Assembly (NCBI GenBank): GCA_965226925.1 | Contig: CBDDEN010000011.1 | Span: forward strand, 1,302,001-1,366,000 | Source of the DNA: CBDDCX01 sp965226925 | Lineage (GTDB): Bacteria; Gemmatimonadota; Gemmatimonadetes; Longimicrobiales; Gaopeijiaceae | Reading direction: 5' to 3' | DNA: 64,000 nucleotides | In this document: positions 52,363 to 61,565 of the stretch, one piece after another | Layout of the letters: each line of letters starts with the position of its first letter | Position numbering within the stretch: the stretch's first letter is position 1 | Position numbers and translations under genes: made by a program | Notes under the pieces: generated by a model | Told to the model about the DNA's origin: nothing | Database searches by the model: none | The model's input: the letters and a program-made list of their open reading frames with translations, nothing else

Positions 52363-52618
52363 ATTCGATTCGGCCGGGGACCGGTGGGGGTGGCGACGCC
52401 CCCACCATCCCCGGTTCGCCGCCCAGAGACGAGTCACAAGCCCACTCCGCGAAGTCCTTGTCCGACAACGCCACGTACGGCCCGGTCTTGGCTGCGAGGC
52501 TGGCCGGGGTGGTTGGCGAGTGCCTGCCACGTGTGTGACGATGGAGAGACCCAGTTGGTTCGACTATCCCGATGACGTACGATGCCTCCCCCGCAACTCA
52601 GCGCCGGAGGAACAGCTC
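52363..52618. other. Intergenic region before the NTF2-like gene
   Basis: About 255 bases with no recognisable gene. It begins with an inverted GGGGACCGGTGGGGGTGGCG / CGCCCCCACCATCCCC stretch near 52376-52412 that could form a GC-rich hairpin and act as terminator for the upstream lipoprotein. No T-run follows, so this is weak. Confidence 0.3.
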
Positions 52619-53169
52619 ATGACGAACCCTGCCACCAGCACGATCACCGAAGCGACCCTCGCGTTGATCACGCGATTCGAGGGCGGATTCAATACACGCG
52701 ACGGGGCCACTAGGTCGGTCGAAAGACTCGAGCTCACGACGTTCTCGAGGTGCTCACCGATCTCTTCGCTCGGCACGGTCCGCCCGAGCATCTGCGCTCG
52801 GACAACGGGCCAGAGTTCACGGCGAAACTGGTGCGGAGATCGAGGCTGGCATGATGGCTACCGCTTCAACATGACGGACGATACACACTGCGTCTTCAGT
52901 GGAGCAATACCGTCGCCCCCGAGTCCGTCAGCTTTGGACGCCACGAGGGGCCGGAGGCGGTCCGAGCCGTATGGGAGTCGCTCGACACGCACTTCCCCGG
53001 CTACACGATCGATGTCGACGACATCTTTGCCGCGGGAGACCGGTGCGCATGCCGTTGGACGATGCGCTGGCCTCAGGAGGACGGGAGCCAAGGCACCTCG
53101 CGCGGCGTGGACATCTTTACGGTACGGAACGGCAAGGTCGCCGAGAAGCTGACGTACACGACGCTCTGA
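52619..53169 (+). pseudogene. NTF2/SnoaL-like protein interrupted by a transposase fragment
   Basis: ATG 52619, eight bases after GGAGG, begins MTNPATSTITEATLALITRF, then EGGFNTRDGA, a typical SnoaL-like N-terminus. After about 52709 foreign sequence intervenes. The NTF2 fold then resumes near 52890 in another frame as LQWSNTVAPESVSFGRHEGP, then WESLDTHFPGYTIDVDDIFA, RCACRWTMRWPQEDG, and ends VRNGKVAEKLTYTTL at 53169. The middle strand-helix part is missing. Such proteins are small enzymes or binding proteins of diverse function; this one is inactivated. Confidence 0.75.
52738..52854 (+). mobile_element. Fragment of IS3/IS481-type transposase (integrase core)
   Basis: Encodes DVLEVLTDLFARHGPPEHLR, then SDNGPEFTAKLVRR, followed by a stop. 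SDNGPEF is the second catalytic Asp region of the DDE integrase core in IS3-family and related transposases. Only about 37 residues remain, embedded in the NTF2-like gene. It is a scrap left by an insertion and imperfect excision. Confidence 0.8.
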
Positions 53170-53188
53170 CGGGCCAAGGTGATCCGCC

Positions 53189-53224
53189 TCTGTGTGCGCG
53201 TCCCACAGCGTCCGCCAACATCTG
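53189..53224. repeat. Shared junction motif, copy 2
   Basis: Contains CCCACAGCGTCCGCCAACAT then CTGCG, the counterpart of 41311-41346. It overlaps the apparent start of the frameshifted methyltransferase and lies 20 bases after the broken NTF2 gene. Confidence 0.55.
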
Positions 53225-53876
53225 CGTGTAGACATCGACGCCTACGACGAGGCGATCCGTCGCTTCATCCCCGGCTACGAGTCCATGCTGTCCGCGGCCG
53301 CCACAGCGGTCGCTTCGATCAGCCCCGATCTGGTGCTCGACCTCGGCGCCGGGACCGGGGCGCTGTCTGCCGCGCTCCTCTCGCACAGTGAGCTCCGACT
53401 GGTCGAGCTGCTCGACGTGGATCCGGAGATGCTTCGAGAAGGCGCGCAACAGGCTCGCCCCTTTCGAGCGTCGCACCCGGTTTCGACTTCGTTCTTTCGA
53501 TGATCCTTTCCCGTCGTGCGATGCCGTGGAGGCGTCCCTGTCCCTGCACCACATCCCCGTGATGGACGCCAAGCAGGCGCTCTACAGCCGCGCGTTCGAG
53601 GCGCTCCGGAGCGGAGGCGTGTTCGTGAACGCGGACTGCACCATGCCCAGGGAACCGGTGGCGAGGGACGAGATGTACAGTCTGTGGGTGGACCACATGG
53701 CCGTTCACGACATCGAGGAAGCCGACGCCCGGAGGCACTTCGAGGATTGGTCGGAGGAAGACACGTACATGCCACTCGAGGATGAGCTGGCCGCGCTCGC
53801 CGGGGTGGGCTTCGAAGCCCGTTGTGTGTGGCGCGAGGGCCCGATGAGCGTGATCGTGGGAACGACACCGGCGTAG
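53192..53876 (+). pseudogene. SAM-dependent methyltransferase with a 1-base insertion
   Basis: The first frame reads RVDIDAYDEAIRRFIPGYES, then the SAM motif LVLDLGAGTGALSAALLSHS and LVELLDVDPEM, where it derails near 53443. The second frame takes over as EKARNRLAPFERRTRFRLRS, FDDPFPSCDAVEASLSLHHI, then DEMYSLWVDHMAVHDIEEAD, and ends at 53876. Changing CTTCGAG to CTCGAG restores one frame of about 227 residues. The upstream limit is unclear because the shared junction motif overlaps the first codons, so the 5' end may also be lost. Class I methyltransferase; substrate unknown. Confidence 0.75.
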
Positions 53877-53893
53877 CGCCACGAAGAGACGGC

Positions 53894-55028
53894 TTACCGC
53901 CCTCCACCTACCCCCGCGAACTGAACCAGGTTGTACAGCAAATCCCCCTGAAACACCACGCGCCGTACCAACAGCTCGTGCACAACCCAGTCGATCGGCG
54001 AGTGCAGCTCCTCGAGCACGCCCCCGTCCAACCCCGTGATCCGCCCGATCGACTGTCCACGCGTCAATAAGGCGCCCTGATCCACAATCCCCTGGAACAT
54101 GCCACACGTGGAGGCCCTCACCTGATCGAACTCGGGAGTGAGCTCCCTCTGATTCGCATGAATCACCGGCCGCCCCTCCATCATCCCCAAGTGCCTCAGG
54201 TTGTTCGTCACGGCCGAGATGTGCGAGTTGATGAAGCTCTCCTCCGGCTGCGTCTTATAGCCGAGCCCGCACTGCGTGATGATGCTCGGGATCCCCGCCT
54301 GTGCCGCTTCGTAGACCAGGCTCCTGGGACTCACTTCCCGCGACTGGAAGTACTCGAAGCCGCACGCGCGGGACATCTCCTCGGTGATCCGGTTCACCCT
54401 GGCCGATGCGTTCATGGGATGGATCGAGTGGATCAGGTGCGACTCCGCGAGGTCGCCGCCACGTAGATCGAATGTGATAGTCCGACTTTGCGACGAGCTC
54501 CTGGAAGAGATAGTGGGCCAGCACCTCTGTCGCCGAGCCGTCGGGATCGCCCGGGAAGACGCTGTTCAGGCTCTTTCCATCCATGGGACTGATGCCCGCG
54601 TTCAACCCGAACATAGGGGTCCGAAACCGGAACGCATCCATGGTGATGACCGGAATGATGATCACGCGACCCGCAATGTCGTCTTGAACGAAGTCTCGGT
54701 ACATGCGTGATGCGGCTTCGACACCCGAGTACTCGGTCGCGAACAGACCACCGGTCACGATCAGCGTCGGGCCTTCACTGCTGCCGCTCACAACGCCCAC
54801 CGGCATCTCGATGCGAACCGCATCGTTGTTCATGATGGTGTGGTAGCTGAACTGCTTTGTGCCGGGGGGAACCTCGAACGGTCCGAACTCGGCCACTTGA
54901 TCGGCCGGGGCCCGGGTCTGCGCCCCCGCCTGCGTACCTCCTACTGCTAGGGCGCCAAGGGCGGTTGTCGTGCCCATGGCGAACTCGCGTCTGGTCAGTG
55001 GACGACCTGTGACTGCCGGCTTCTTCAT
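53894..55028 (-). pseudogene. Succinylglutamate desuccinylase/aspartoacylase family protein, Tat signal, 1-base insertion
   Basis: ATG 55028 (GAGAGG upstream) begins MKKPAVTGRPLTRREFAMGT, a twin-arginine signal, followed by ALGALAVGGTQAGAQ. The body opens VRIEMPVGVVSGSSEGPTLI, FATEYSGVEAASRMYRDF and MDGKSLNSVFPGDPDGSATE, typical of zinc-dependent AspA/AstE peptidase-like domains, although the usual HGxE appears as LFATEYSG. At about 54470 the frame breaks after AKSDYHI. Changing ATTCGAT to ATCGAT gives DLRGGDLAES and continues to 53894 (HPMNASARVNRITEEMSRAC, VIHANQRELTPEFDQVRAST). About 377 residues if repaired. Confidence 0.78.
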
Positions 55029-55266
55029 TGATCCTCTCCCGAAGACATTCCGATTCTGTTTGCTGGAACGGGTCCCCTCGACGTCTCTTCCCCCCAAGCT
55101 GGCCCGGTACGAGCCCTCAGGCCACATACCGGACTTCGTTCGCCTGAACTCCTGCTCGGCTTTCCCTCTCTCCCCCGATGTGGTTCATTGTGCCAGTTCG
55201 ACGGTGTCCGCTGGTCCTCCTGGCGGCTACCGCACTCCGTCCCGGCAATTCTCACGAGGATCATCC

Positions 55267-55662
55267 ATGCACGACGCACCGCACCAACCCGTCCACGCCG
55301 CCGGTCTTCCCACGCCGATGGGCCCGTACTCGCCGGGCATCGTCTTCGATCGTCTCGTCCTCGTGTCGGGTCAGGGCGCGACCGACCCCGACACCGGCGA
55401 GCTCGCGGGAGCCGACGTCGAGACGCAGACGCGCCAGGTCTTTCGCAACATTCGGGCGATTCTCGAGGCCGGGGGATCGGATCTCTCGAAGGTGCTGCGC
55501 TGCGGCGTCTTTCTTGTGGATCTCAGGGACTTCGAGAAGATGAACGCGGTCTACGCCGACGTCTTCGGAGATCACCGTCCGGCACGCACCACGGTACAGG
55601 TCGCCGCGCTGCCCGACCCCGGGCTCCGCGTAGAGATCGACGCGATCGCCTATCGCGACTAA
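55267..55662 (+). CDS. RidA family protein (enamine/imine deaminase)
   Basis: A 131-residue YjgF/YER057c/UK114 protein from ATG 55267, with GAGGA upstream. It shows AAGLPTPMGPYSPGIVFDRL, VSGQGATDPDTGELAGADVE, TRQVFRNIRAILEAGGSDLS and the end RTTVQVAALPDPGLRVEIDA. The conserved catalytic arginine is in the HRPARTTV stretch. RidA proteins hydrolyse reactive 2-aminoacrylate-type enamines produced by PLP enzymes, which are numerous in this window. It lies upstream of the GNAT gene on the same strand. Confidence 0.92.
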   Translation: MHDAPHQPVHAAGLPTPMGPYSPGIVFDRLVLVSGQGATDPDTGELAGADVETQTRQVFRNIRAILEAGGSDLSKVLRCGVFLVDLRDFEKMNAVYADVFGDHRPARTTVQVAALPDPGLRVEIDAIAYRD

Positions 55663-55748
55663 TCGCTTCCCCGGGAACCGAGAGACGGCAGCTATATTGC
55701 GTGGTCTTTTATTGGTGTGGTCTTCAAATCCATCGAAAGGGCCTGACG

Positions 55749-56201
55749 TTGGACATACGGAGTACGACCGACACGAACGACACGGACTGGCTGACCCTGA
55801 GGTCGGAGTTCATCCCCGAGGTCGACCCGGAGGAGCAGAGGGAGTTCGTGCGCGAGTTCGCGCGTGCCTCCGCGGCGTTTTGCGGTTTCGTAGCAAGTGA
55901 CCAGGAGCGAGGACCGCTGGGGTTTGCCGAAGTCTCCGTGCGCACGGACTTCGTCAACGGCTGCCACCACCGGCCCGCGCTGTTTCTGGAAGGCATCTTC
56001 GTCCGGCCGGAGCATCGCGGCCGTGGCGTGGCACGAGCGCTGTGCGAAGCCGCAGGCGCCTGGGGCGTGGAGCAGGGCTGCCGGGAGTTCGCGTCCGACG
56101 TCTATGAGGACGACGGTGACAGCCTCGCGGCGCATGCCGGACTGGGCTTCGAGGAAACCGAGCGCGTGGTCTTTTTCCGCAGACCCCTGGTCGAGGACTA
56201 G
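55749..56201 (+). CDS. GNAT N-acetyltransferase, AAC(6')-I-like
   Basis: A 150-residue acetyltransferase. The start is TTG 55749 with AAAGGG eight bases upstream; no ATG fits. It reads DTDWLTLRSEFIPEVDPEEQ, GFVASDQERGPLGFAEVSVR, then ALFLEGIFVRPEHRGRGVAR, the acetyl-CoA-binding motif, and GCREFASDVYEDDGDSLAAH, AGLGFEETERVVFFRRPL. The pattern matches aminoglycoside 6'-N-acetyltransferase-like GNATs, but environmental members act on many amines. Its stop lies in a 21-bp tandem repeat that also carries the start of the ATP-grasp gene, so the two are probably co-transcribed. Confidence 0.85.
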   Translation: MDIRSTTDTNDTDWLTLRSEFIPEVDPEEQREFVREFARASAAFCGFVASDQERGPLGFAEVSVRTDFVNGCHHRPALFLEGIFVRPEHRGRGVARALCEAAGAWGVEQGCREFASDVYEDDGDSLAAHAGLGFEETERVVFFRRPLVED

Positions 56202-56205
56202 GGGC

Positions 56206-58659
56206 ATGGAGTCGACGACTAGGGGCATGGATAAGGAGACGTCGAGCAAGCCTGGTGGAAACGGTATCGAGGACAAGCACTTGCTGGTCGTCAACACGGG
56301 GGGTCGCAAGAAGCGATTCACCCTCAAGCGGCTTCGGGAGCTGGGCTGCAAGCTGATCGTCCTCAACGCCACGGAGAACTGGGCCAGCGCGTACGCCTCG
56401 CACTGGATCCTGGCGGATACCTACGATCACACGGCGTCGCTGACGGCCGTGAAGGACTTCTTCGCCGAACATCCGGAGCTGGGCCCCGACGGGATCATCA
56501 CGTTCTGGGAAGACGACGTGCTGCTCACCGCGAGGATCCGGGACCGCCTGGGGCTGATCGGGATTCCCTACGAGGTCGCCCGCCTCGCGCGCGACAAACA
56601 GCTGTTCCGCGCGTTCTGCTCTACCCACGGTCTCCCCGCCCCGGGCCACACGCTCATCAAGCCGGGCGCCGACCCCCGGGACGTGACCAGCCACATGCGC
56701 TTCCCGATGGTCGTCAAACCGGTCTACGGTTCGAGCAGCGCCTACGTCGTGCGGGTCGACGACGCCCATGAGTTGCTGGAGACCGTCGCGTACCTGCGCC
56801 AGAACATCTCCGCCGACGTGGAGTCCGCGCTGTCGGTCAGCAGCGAGATCATGGCCGAGGAGTACATCGACGGCAACGAGGTCGACATCGACATGCTGCT
56901 GCAGAACGGCAAGATCAAGTTCTGGTCCATGAGCGACAACGACGCCACCCGAGAGCCCTACTTCGTGGAAACGGGCCAGTGCATTCCCACACGCCTGTCG
57001 CGTTCGCAACAGTTGGAGCTGGTCGACATGGCCGAGGAGATGCTCGAGCGGTTGGGCGTCGAGGACGGCTGCATCCACTTCGAGGCCAAATACGGCTCGC
57101 GCGGCCCCATGCCCATCGAAATCAACCTGCGTATGGGGGGCGACGAGGTCTACGACTTCGTCAAGACGGCGTGGGGCTTCGACCTGATCGAAAACGCCGC
57201 CCGCGTGATGTTGGGTCAGTACGTCCGGCCGGGCATCAAGCCGGACACGCCGAAGAAGTTTCTCTCGGGCAAGTACTTTCTGCCGCCCCACTCGGGCGTC
57301 CTGGCGTCTCTGTCGCTGCCGGAGACGGTGAAGGACGGCGAGCTGAAGTTCTTCAAGGAGGTAGGCGACGCCGTGCTGGCACCTCCGTTGGGCTACGAGT
57401 ACCTGGGCTGGGTCTTCGCCGCCGCGGATACCCTGGGCGAGGCGGAGGAGCGCGTCGAGCGCACCATGGAGGCCGTGAACATCGAGATCGCCAAGTCTTC
57501 CCGCGGTTCCTCGCTGGGACGGACCGTCCGCAGGAGCTCCATGTCGGCAGCGAAGATGCAGCGCCGCGCGGTGCTCGGAGCCGCGCGCATCGAGCACATC
57601 CGCACGCTGCCGCTCGAGAGGCAGCGCGACCTGCACGTGGGCATCGCGAGCAACGGATTCGCCGGCAGCGACAATCCGATCGAGGCGGAGCTCACCTCGG
57701 ACGCCGAGACGATCGCGGCCACGCTCGCCGAACGCGGTTACCGCACGACCTTCCTGGATTTCAACCAGCCCTTCGAGGCCGTGCGGCACATCCAGGACGC
57801 CGACGTCGACATCGTGTTCAATCTCTGCGAGCGCATCAACCACATGGGGCTGTTGGAGCCGCACGCCGCCTCGCTGCTCGACATCCTGCAGATCCCCTAC
57901 ACGGGCTCCAACCCCTTCACGTTGAGTCTGTGCCTGGACAAGATCCGGGTGAAGAAGCTGTTCGCCTTCCATCGCATACCGACGCCCCGGTGGGATTACC
58001 TGTACGAGGCAGACGAACACTTCGACGAAGAGTTCCCCCTCCCGGCCATCGTCAAGCCGGCCAACAGAGACAGCTCCATCGGCATCACGAACGAGTCCGT
58101 GGTCGACACCCGTGCGGCCCTGTACGCCAGAATCGACTACGTGCTGAACGAGGTGAAACGGCCGGCTCTGATCGAGGAATTCGTGGACGGCGACGAGTAC
58201 GACGTCTCGATTCTCGGCAACTGGGACGACAAGCAGCGGGTGCTGCCCCTGTCGCGCTCGGTGTTCACGGACCTGCCCGAGGGCTACTGGCCCATGTATC
58301 CCTACGAGGCAAAGTTCCTCGGCAGCGAGGTGCACAAGAAGGGGATCGACGTGCAACGTCCGCCCAAGGGCGTGCCCGGCAAGCTGACGTCCCTGATCTC
58401 GGAGATGGCCCTGGACGCCCTCAACGTGGTCGGGTGCAGCGACTACGGTCGTGCCGAGGTCCGGGTCGACAAGGACGGCAACCCCTCCCTGCTCGAGGTC
58501 AATCCGAACCCCTCGATCGGTCCGACCGACTGCGTCCCGGCGGTGGCCGCCTTGGCCGGCATGGACTACGGCGATTTCCTGGAGGAGATCCTGCGGCTGG
58601 CCATCCGGCGTTACAAGGACCGCCCCCCCTACTACCATCTGCAGATGACCACGCTCTGA
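56206..58659 (+). CDS. Double ATP-grasp ligase: carboxylate-amine ligase domain plus D-Ala-D-Ala ligase-like domain
   Basis: Starts at ATG 56206 or 56227, both in a 21-bp tandem repeat; 817 residues from the first. The N-terminal half (to about 430) is an ATP-grasp of the BacD/carnosine-synthase kind: WASAYASHWILADTYDH, RLARDKQLFRAFCSTHGLPA, FPMVVKPVYGSSSAYVVRVD, HFEAKYGSRGPMPIEINLRM and GGDEVYDFV. The C-terminal half (from about 465) is D-Ala-D-Ala ligase-like: VFNLCERINHMGLLEPHAAS, PYTGSNPFTLSLCLDKIRVK, FPLPAIVKPANRDSSIGITN and LLEVNPNPSIGP. Such a protein could make a peptide or two successive amide bonds. The GNAT upstream may modify the substrate or product. Confidence 0.85.
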   Translation: MESTTRGMDKETSSKPGGNGIEDKHLLVVNTGGRKKRFTLKRLRELGCKLIVLNATENWASAYASHWILADTYDHTASLTAVKDFFAEHPELGPDGIITFWEDDVLLTARIRDRLGLIGIPYEVARLARDKQLFRAFCSTHGLPAPGHTLIKPGADPRDVTSHMRFPMVVKPVYGSSSAYVVRVDDAHELLETVAYLRQNISADVESALSVSSEIMAEEYIDGNEVDIDMLLQNGKIKFWSMSDNDATREPYFVETGQCIPTRLSRSQQLELVDMAEEMLERLGVEDGCIHFEAKYGSRGPMPIEINLRMGGDEVYDFVKTAWGFDLIENAARVMLGQYVRPGIKPDTPKKFLSGKYFLPPHSGVLASLSLPETVKDGELKFFKEVGDAVLAPPLGYEYLGWVFAAADTLGEAEERVERTMEAVNIEIAKSSRGSSLGRTVRRSSMSAAKMQRRAVLGAARIEHIRTLPLERQRDLHVGIASNGFAGSDNPIEAELTSDAETIAATLAERGYRTTFLDFNQPFEAVRHIQDADVDIVFNLCERINHMGLLEPHAASLLDILQIPYTGSNPFTLSLCLDKIRVKKLFAFHRIPTPRWDYLYEADEHFDEEFPLPAIVKPANRDSSIGITNESVVDTRAALYARIDYVLNEVKRPALIEEFVDGDEYDVSILGNWDDKQRVLPLSRSVFTDLPEGYWPMYPYEAKFLGSEVHKKGIDVQRPPKGVPGKLTSLISEMALDALNVVGCSDYGRAEVRVDKDGNPSLLEVNPNPSIGPTDCVPAVAALAGMDYGDFLEEILRLAIRRYKDRPPYYHLQMTTL

Positions 58660-58732
58660 GGAGCTTCAGCGTCCGTTCCGGGCTTCGGGGTGTATCACTA
58701 CACCTCCAGCATTTCCGACCCGCCGAAGTCGT

Positions 58733-61546
58733 ATGAGCGTCCGAACCATGAGCACAGCAAAGAAGATCTCGATCACCGCGTGCGCCGTCGTCGCCTTGAC
58801 GCTCGTGGCCCTCGTGTGCCTGCCGTTTCTCTTCAAGGACCGCATCGTGGCGCGCGTCCACGCGGAGGTCGACGGGGCCGTCGACGCCCAGGTCGACTGG
58901 GCCGGCGTGGGCCTGACGTTCTTCAGGGACTTCCCGAACCTGGCGCTCAGGTTGGACGGCCTCACCGTCGTGGGACTGGATCCCTTCGCCGGAGACACGC
59001 TCTTGTCCATGGAGCGATTCCGGTTCGTGCTCGATGCCGGGAGCCTGATCCCGGGCTAGAAGGGTACCGGACCGTTCCTGGTCCGCTCCGTGCAGCTCGG
59101 GGGCCCGGCCGTCCGCCTGAAGGTCCTGCCCGACGGCACCAGCAACTGGGACATCGCTCGCGCGCGCGACGACTCGCCCGGTCCGGTCGAGCACCCGTCG
59201 CGAGGCATGGGCGTCGAGCTCCGCGATCTCGGGATCACGAACGGAGGCCTTCGGCTCGAGAACGCCCAGACGGGCCTCTACGCGTCTTTGGAGGGGCTCC
59301 GTTTGGAGCTCGCCGGAGACTTCTCGAGGGAACGGTTCGTGGTGCGGACCCGGACCCGAGCCGACAGGACCACCGTGCGCTTCGCGGGAATGCCCTACCT
59401 CGAGGGTGCCGCCCTCGACTTCGTTGCCGACCTCGAAGCGGACTTGGCCAACCGGAGCGTCACGTTCGCGGACAACGAGCTCCGCCTCAACGAGCTGCTG
59501 CTTCGGCTCTCGGGGAGCGCGGCACGCTCCGGCGACGAGCTGGCCCTCGACGTGACGTTCGCCGCGCCCAGCACGGAGTTCTCGCAAGCGCTGTCGCTCC
59601 TCCCAGTGGTGTACGCACACGACTTCGAGACGCTACAGACGTCCGGCTCCTTCTCGCTCGACGGCCGGGTGCCGGGCGACTGGGGGGAGAACGCGTTTCC
59701 GGCGTTCGCGCTGAACGCCCGGGTCGCCGACGGGATGTTCCGCTATCCGGATCTGCCAATGGCCGCGCGCGACCTCTCCTTCCACCTCAGCCTTCAGAAC
59801 CCGGGGGGAGACGTGGACAGCACGGTGGTGCGCGTGGAAGGGCTCCGTGTCCGGATCGGGGACGATTCCGTGGAAGGTGCGCTGACCCTGCGGACGCCGG
59901 TTTCGGATCCCGACGTCGACGTGCGCGTGCAGGGGATCGTGGACCTGGCCGACATCGCCCGCACGGTCAAGCTCGAGGGTGTGGAGGAGCTAACCGGTGT
60001 GGTGAGCGCGAACGCCGCGATCCGGGCACGCCTGTCCGACCTCGACGCCCGCCGATACGAGCGGGTCGCGGCGCGTGGCAACGTGACCGCCAAGAACGTA
60101 AACGCACGCGCATCCACCCTGCCTCACCCCGTGAACGTGGAAGAGCTGATCGTCGAGCTCTCCCCGCGGCGAGTGGAGGTGCGATCCCTGCGGATGCGGC
60201 TCGGCAGCAGCGATGTCCACATGACCGGCTCGGTCGACAACGTGCTCGCCTACTTGCTCCGGGGCGAAGACCTGGAGGGGAGAGCCTCGTTCACCAGCCA
60301 GCGAGTCGACCTGGACGAGTGGAGGTCCGACCGTGACTTGGAGCTGATCCCCATCCCGGCCCGTCTCGACCTGGCGCTGGAGGGCCGGGTGACCCGGCTC
60401 AAGTTCGCGGACCTGGAGATGGCCGACGCACGCGGGGGCCTGCGCCTGAAGGACCAACGCGTGACGCTGGAGGATTTCACGCTGCGGACGCTCGGCGGCC
60501 GGGTCGGCCTCAACGGGTTCTACGAGACCACGGACCCCGCGAGGCCCACGTTCAGCATGAAACTCGCTCTGGACAGCCTGGACATCCCCGGCGCGGCGGC
60601 CGCCGTCCAGACTGTCAGAATGCTCGCGCCCGTCTCACGGTTCGCGCGGGGCGCCTTCACCGCCGAGGTCGACCTGGCCGGCGCGCTCGGGGCGGGTATG
60701 ACGCCGCTCCTCGACGTGTTGACCGGAAGCGGATCGCTGCAGACGACCACGCTCGCTCTGGAGGGCTTTCCAGCGCTGGCGAGGCTCTCCGAGACGCTCA
60801 GCCTGCCGAGACTGGCCAACCCCACGTTCAGGGCCATCCGCTCCTACATCGAGATCCGGGACGGGAGACTCCACGTGCGGCCTTTCCAGGTCGAGGCGGG
60901 CGATCTCAGGATGGCTGTGGCCGGCTCGAACGGCGTGGACCAGACCCTGGACTACCAGTTGACCCTGTCGATACCGAGGGCCGCGCTGGGAGCGGAGGCC
61001 GACCGGGCCGTCCAGTCGCTGATCTCCAAGGCGGGCCGCACCGGTCTCGATCTGCGGGCGGCGGACTCCGTGCACGTGCGCGTCGGCCTTGCCGGAACCG
61101 TCACAAATCCGTCGGTGCAGACCGACTTCCAGGGCCTGGTGAGGGCGGCGGGGGATCGGGCTAGAGAGATCGTCAGCGACGCGGTGGTACAACGGGTCGA
61201 GGAGGTGGAAGCACGAGTGGACTCCACCCTCGACGACGCTCGACGAGGCGCCCGGGCCAGGGCGGACAGCCTGGTCCAGGCGGCGGAGACGCAAGCGGCC
61301 GCGATCCGGGCCGAAGCGGCCAGGCTGGCCGCGGACCTCCGACAGGAAGCGGTCCGCCGCGCCGACCAACTCGTCGAGCAGGCCAGGAATCCCGTGGCAC
61401 GGACGGGGGCGAGGGTCGCGGCCGATCGGATCCGCAAGGAGGCGGACGACCGGGCCAATGCCCTGGTGGCGGAGGCCGACCGCCGCGCGGAGGCCTTGGT
61501 GGCCGAGGCCCGCAGGCGGGCGGACGAGCTGCTGGGGGGAGGGTAA
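58733..61546 (+). pseudogene. AsmA family protein with in-frame TAG and C-terminal coiled coil
   Basis: From ATG 58733 (or 58748) the product has an N-terminal membrane anchor (ISITACAVVALTLVALVCLP) and the AsmA opening (DAQVDWAGVGLTFFRDFPNL). TAG at 59057-59059 stops it after GSLIPG. The same frame then continues for over 800 codons with normal AsmA-type repeats (RLKVLPDGTSNWDIARARDD, DVRVQGIVDLADIARTVKLE) and an AsmA_2-like domain (GSGSLQTTTLALEGFPALAR). The last 130 residues are a long Ala/Arg/Glu coiled coil (AEAARLAADLRQEAVRRADQ, ALVAEADRRAEALVAEARRR). AsmA-type proteins bridge the periplasm and take part in lipid transport. One base change (TAG to CAG) would make 937 residues. Confidence 0.75.
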
Positions 61547-61565
61547 GGAGATGTTGGAGGTCCCG

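Noticed and set aside
55954..58638. 894-codon minus-strand frame opposite the ATP-grasp gene
   Set aside because: Its composition (Val/Arg/His/Gln-rich) is typical of a mirror of a high-GC3 gene. The plus strand has clear ATP-grasp motifs.
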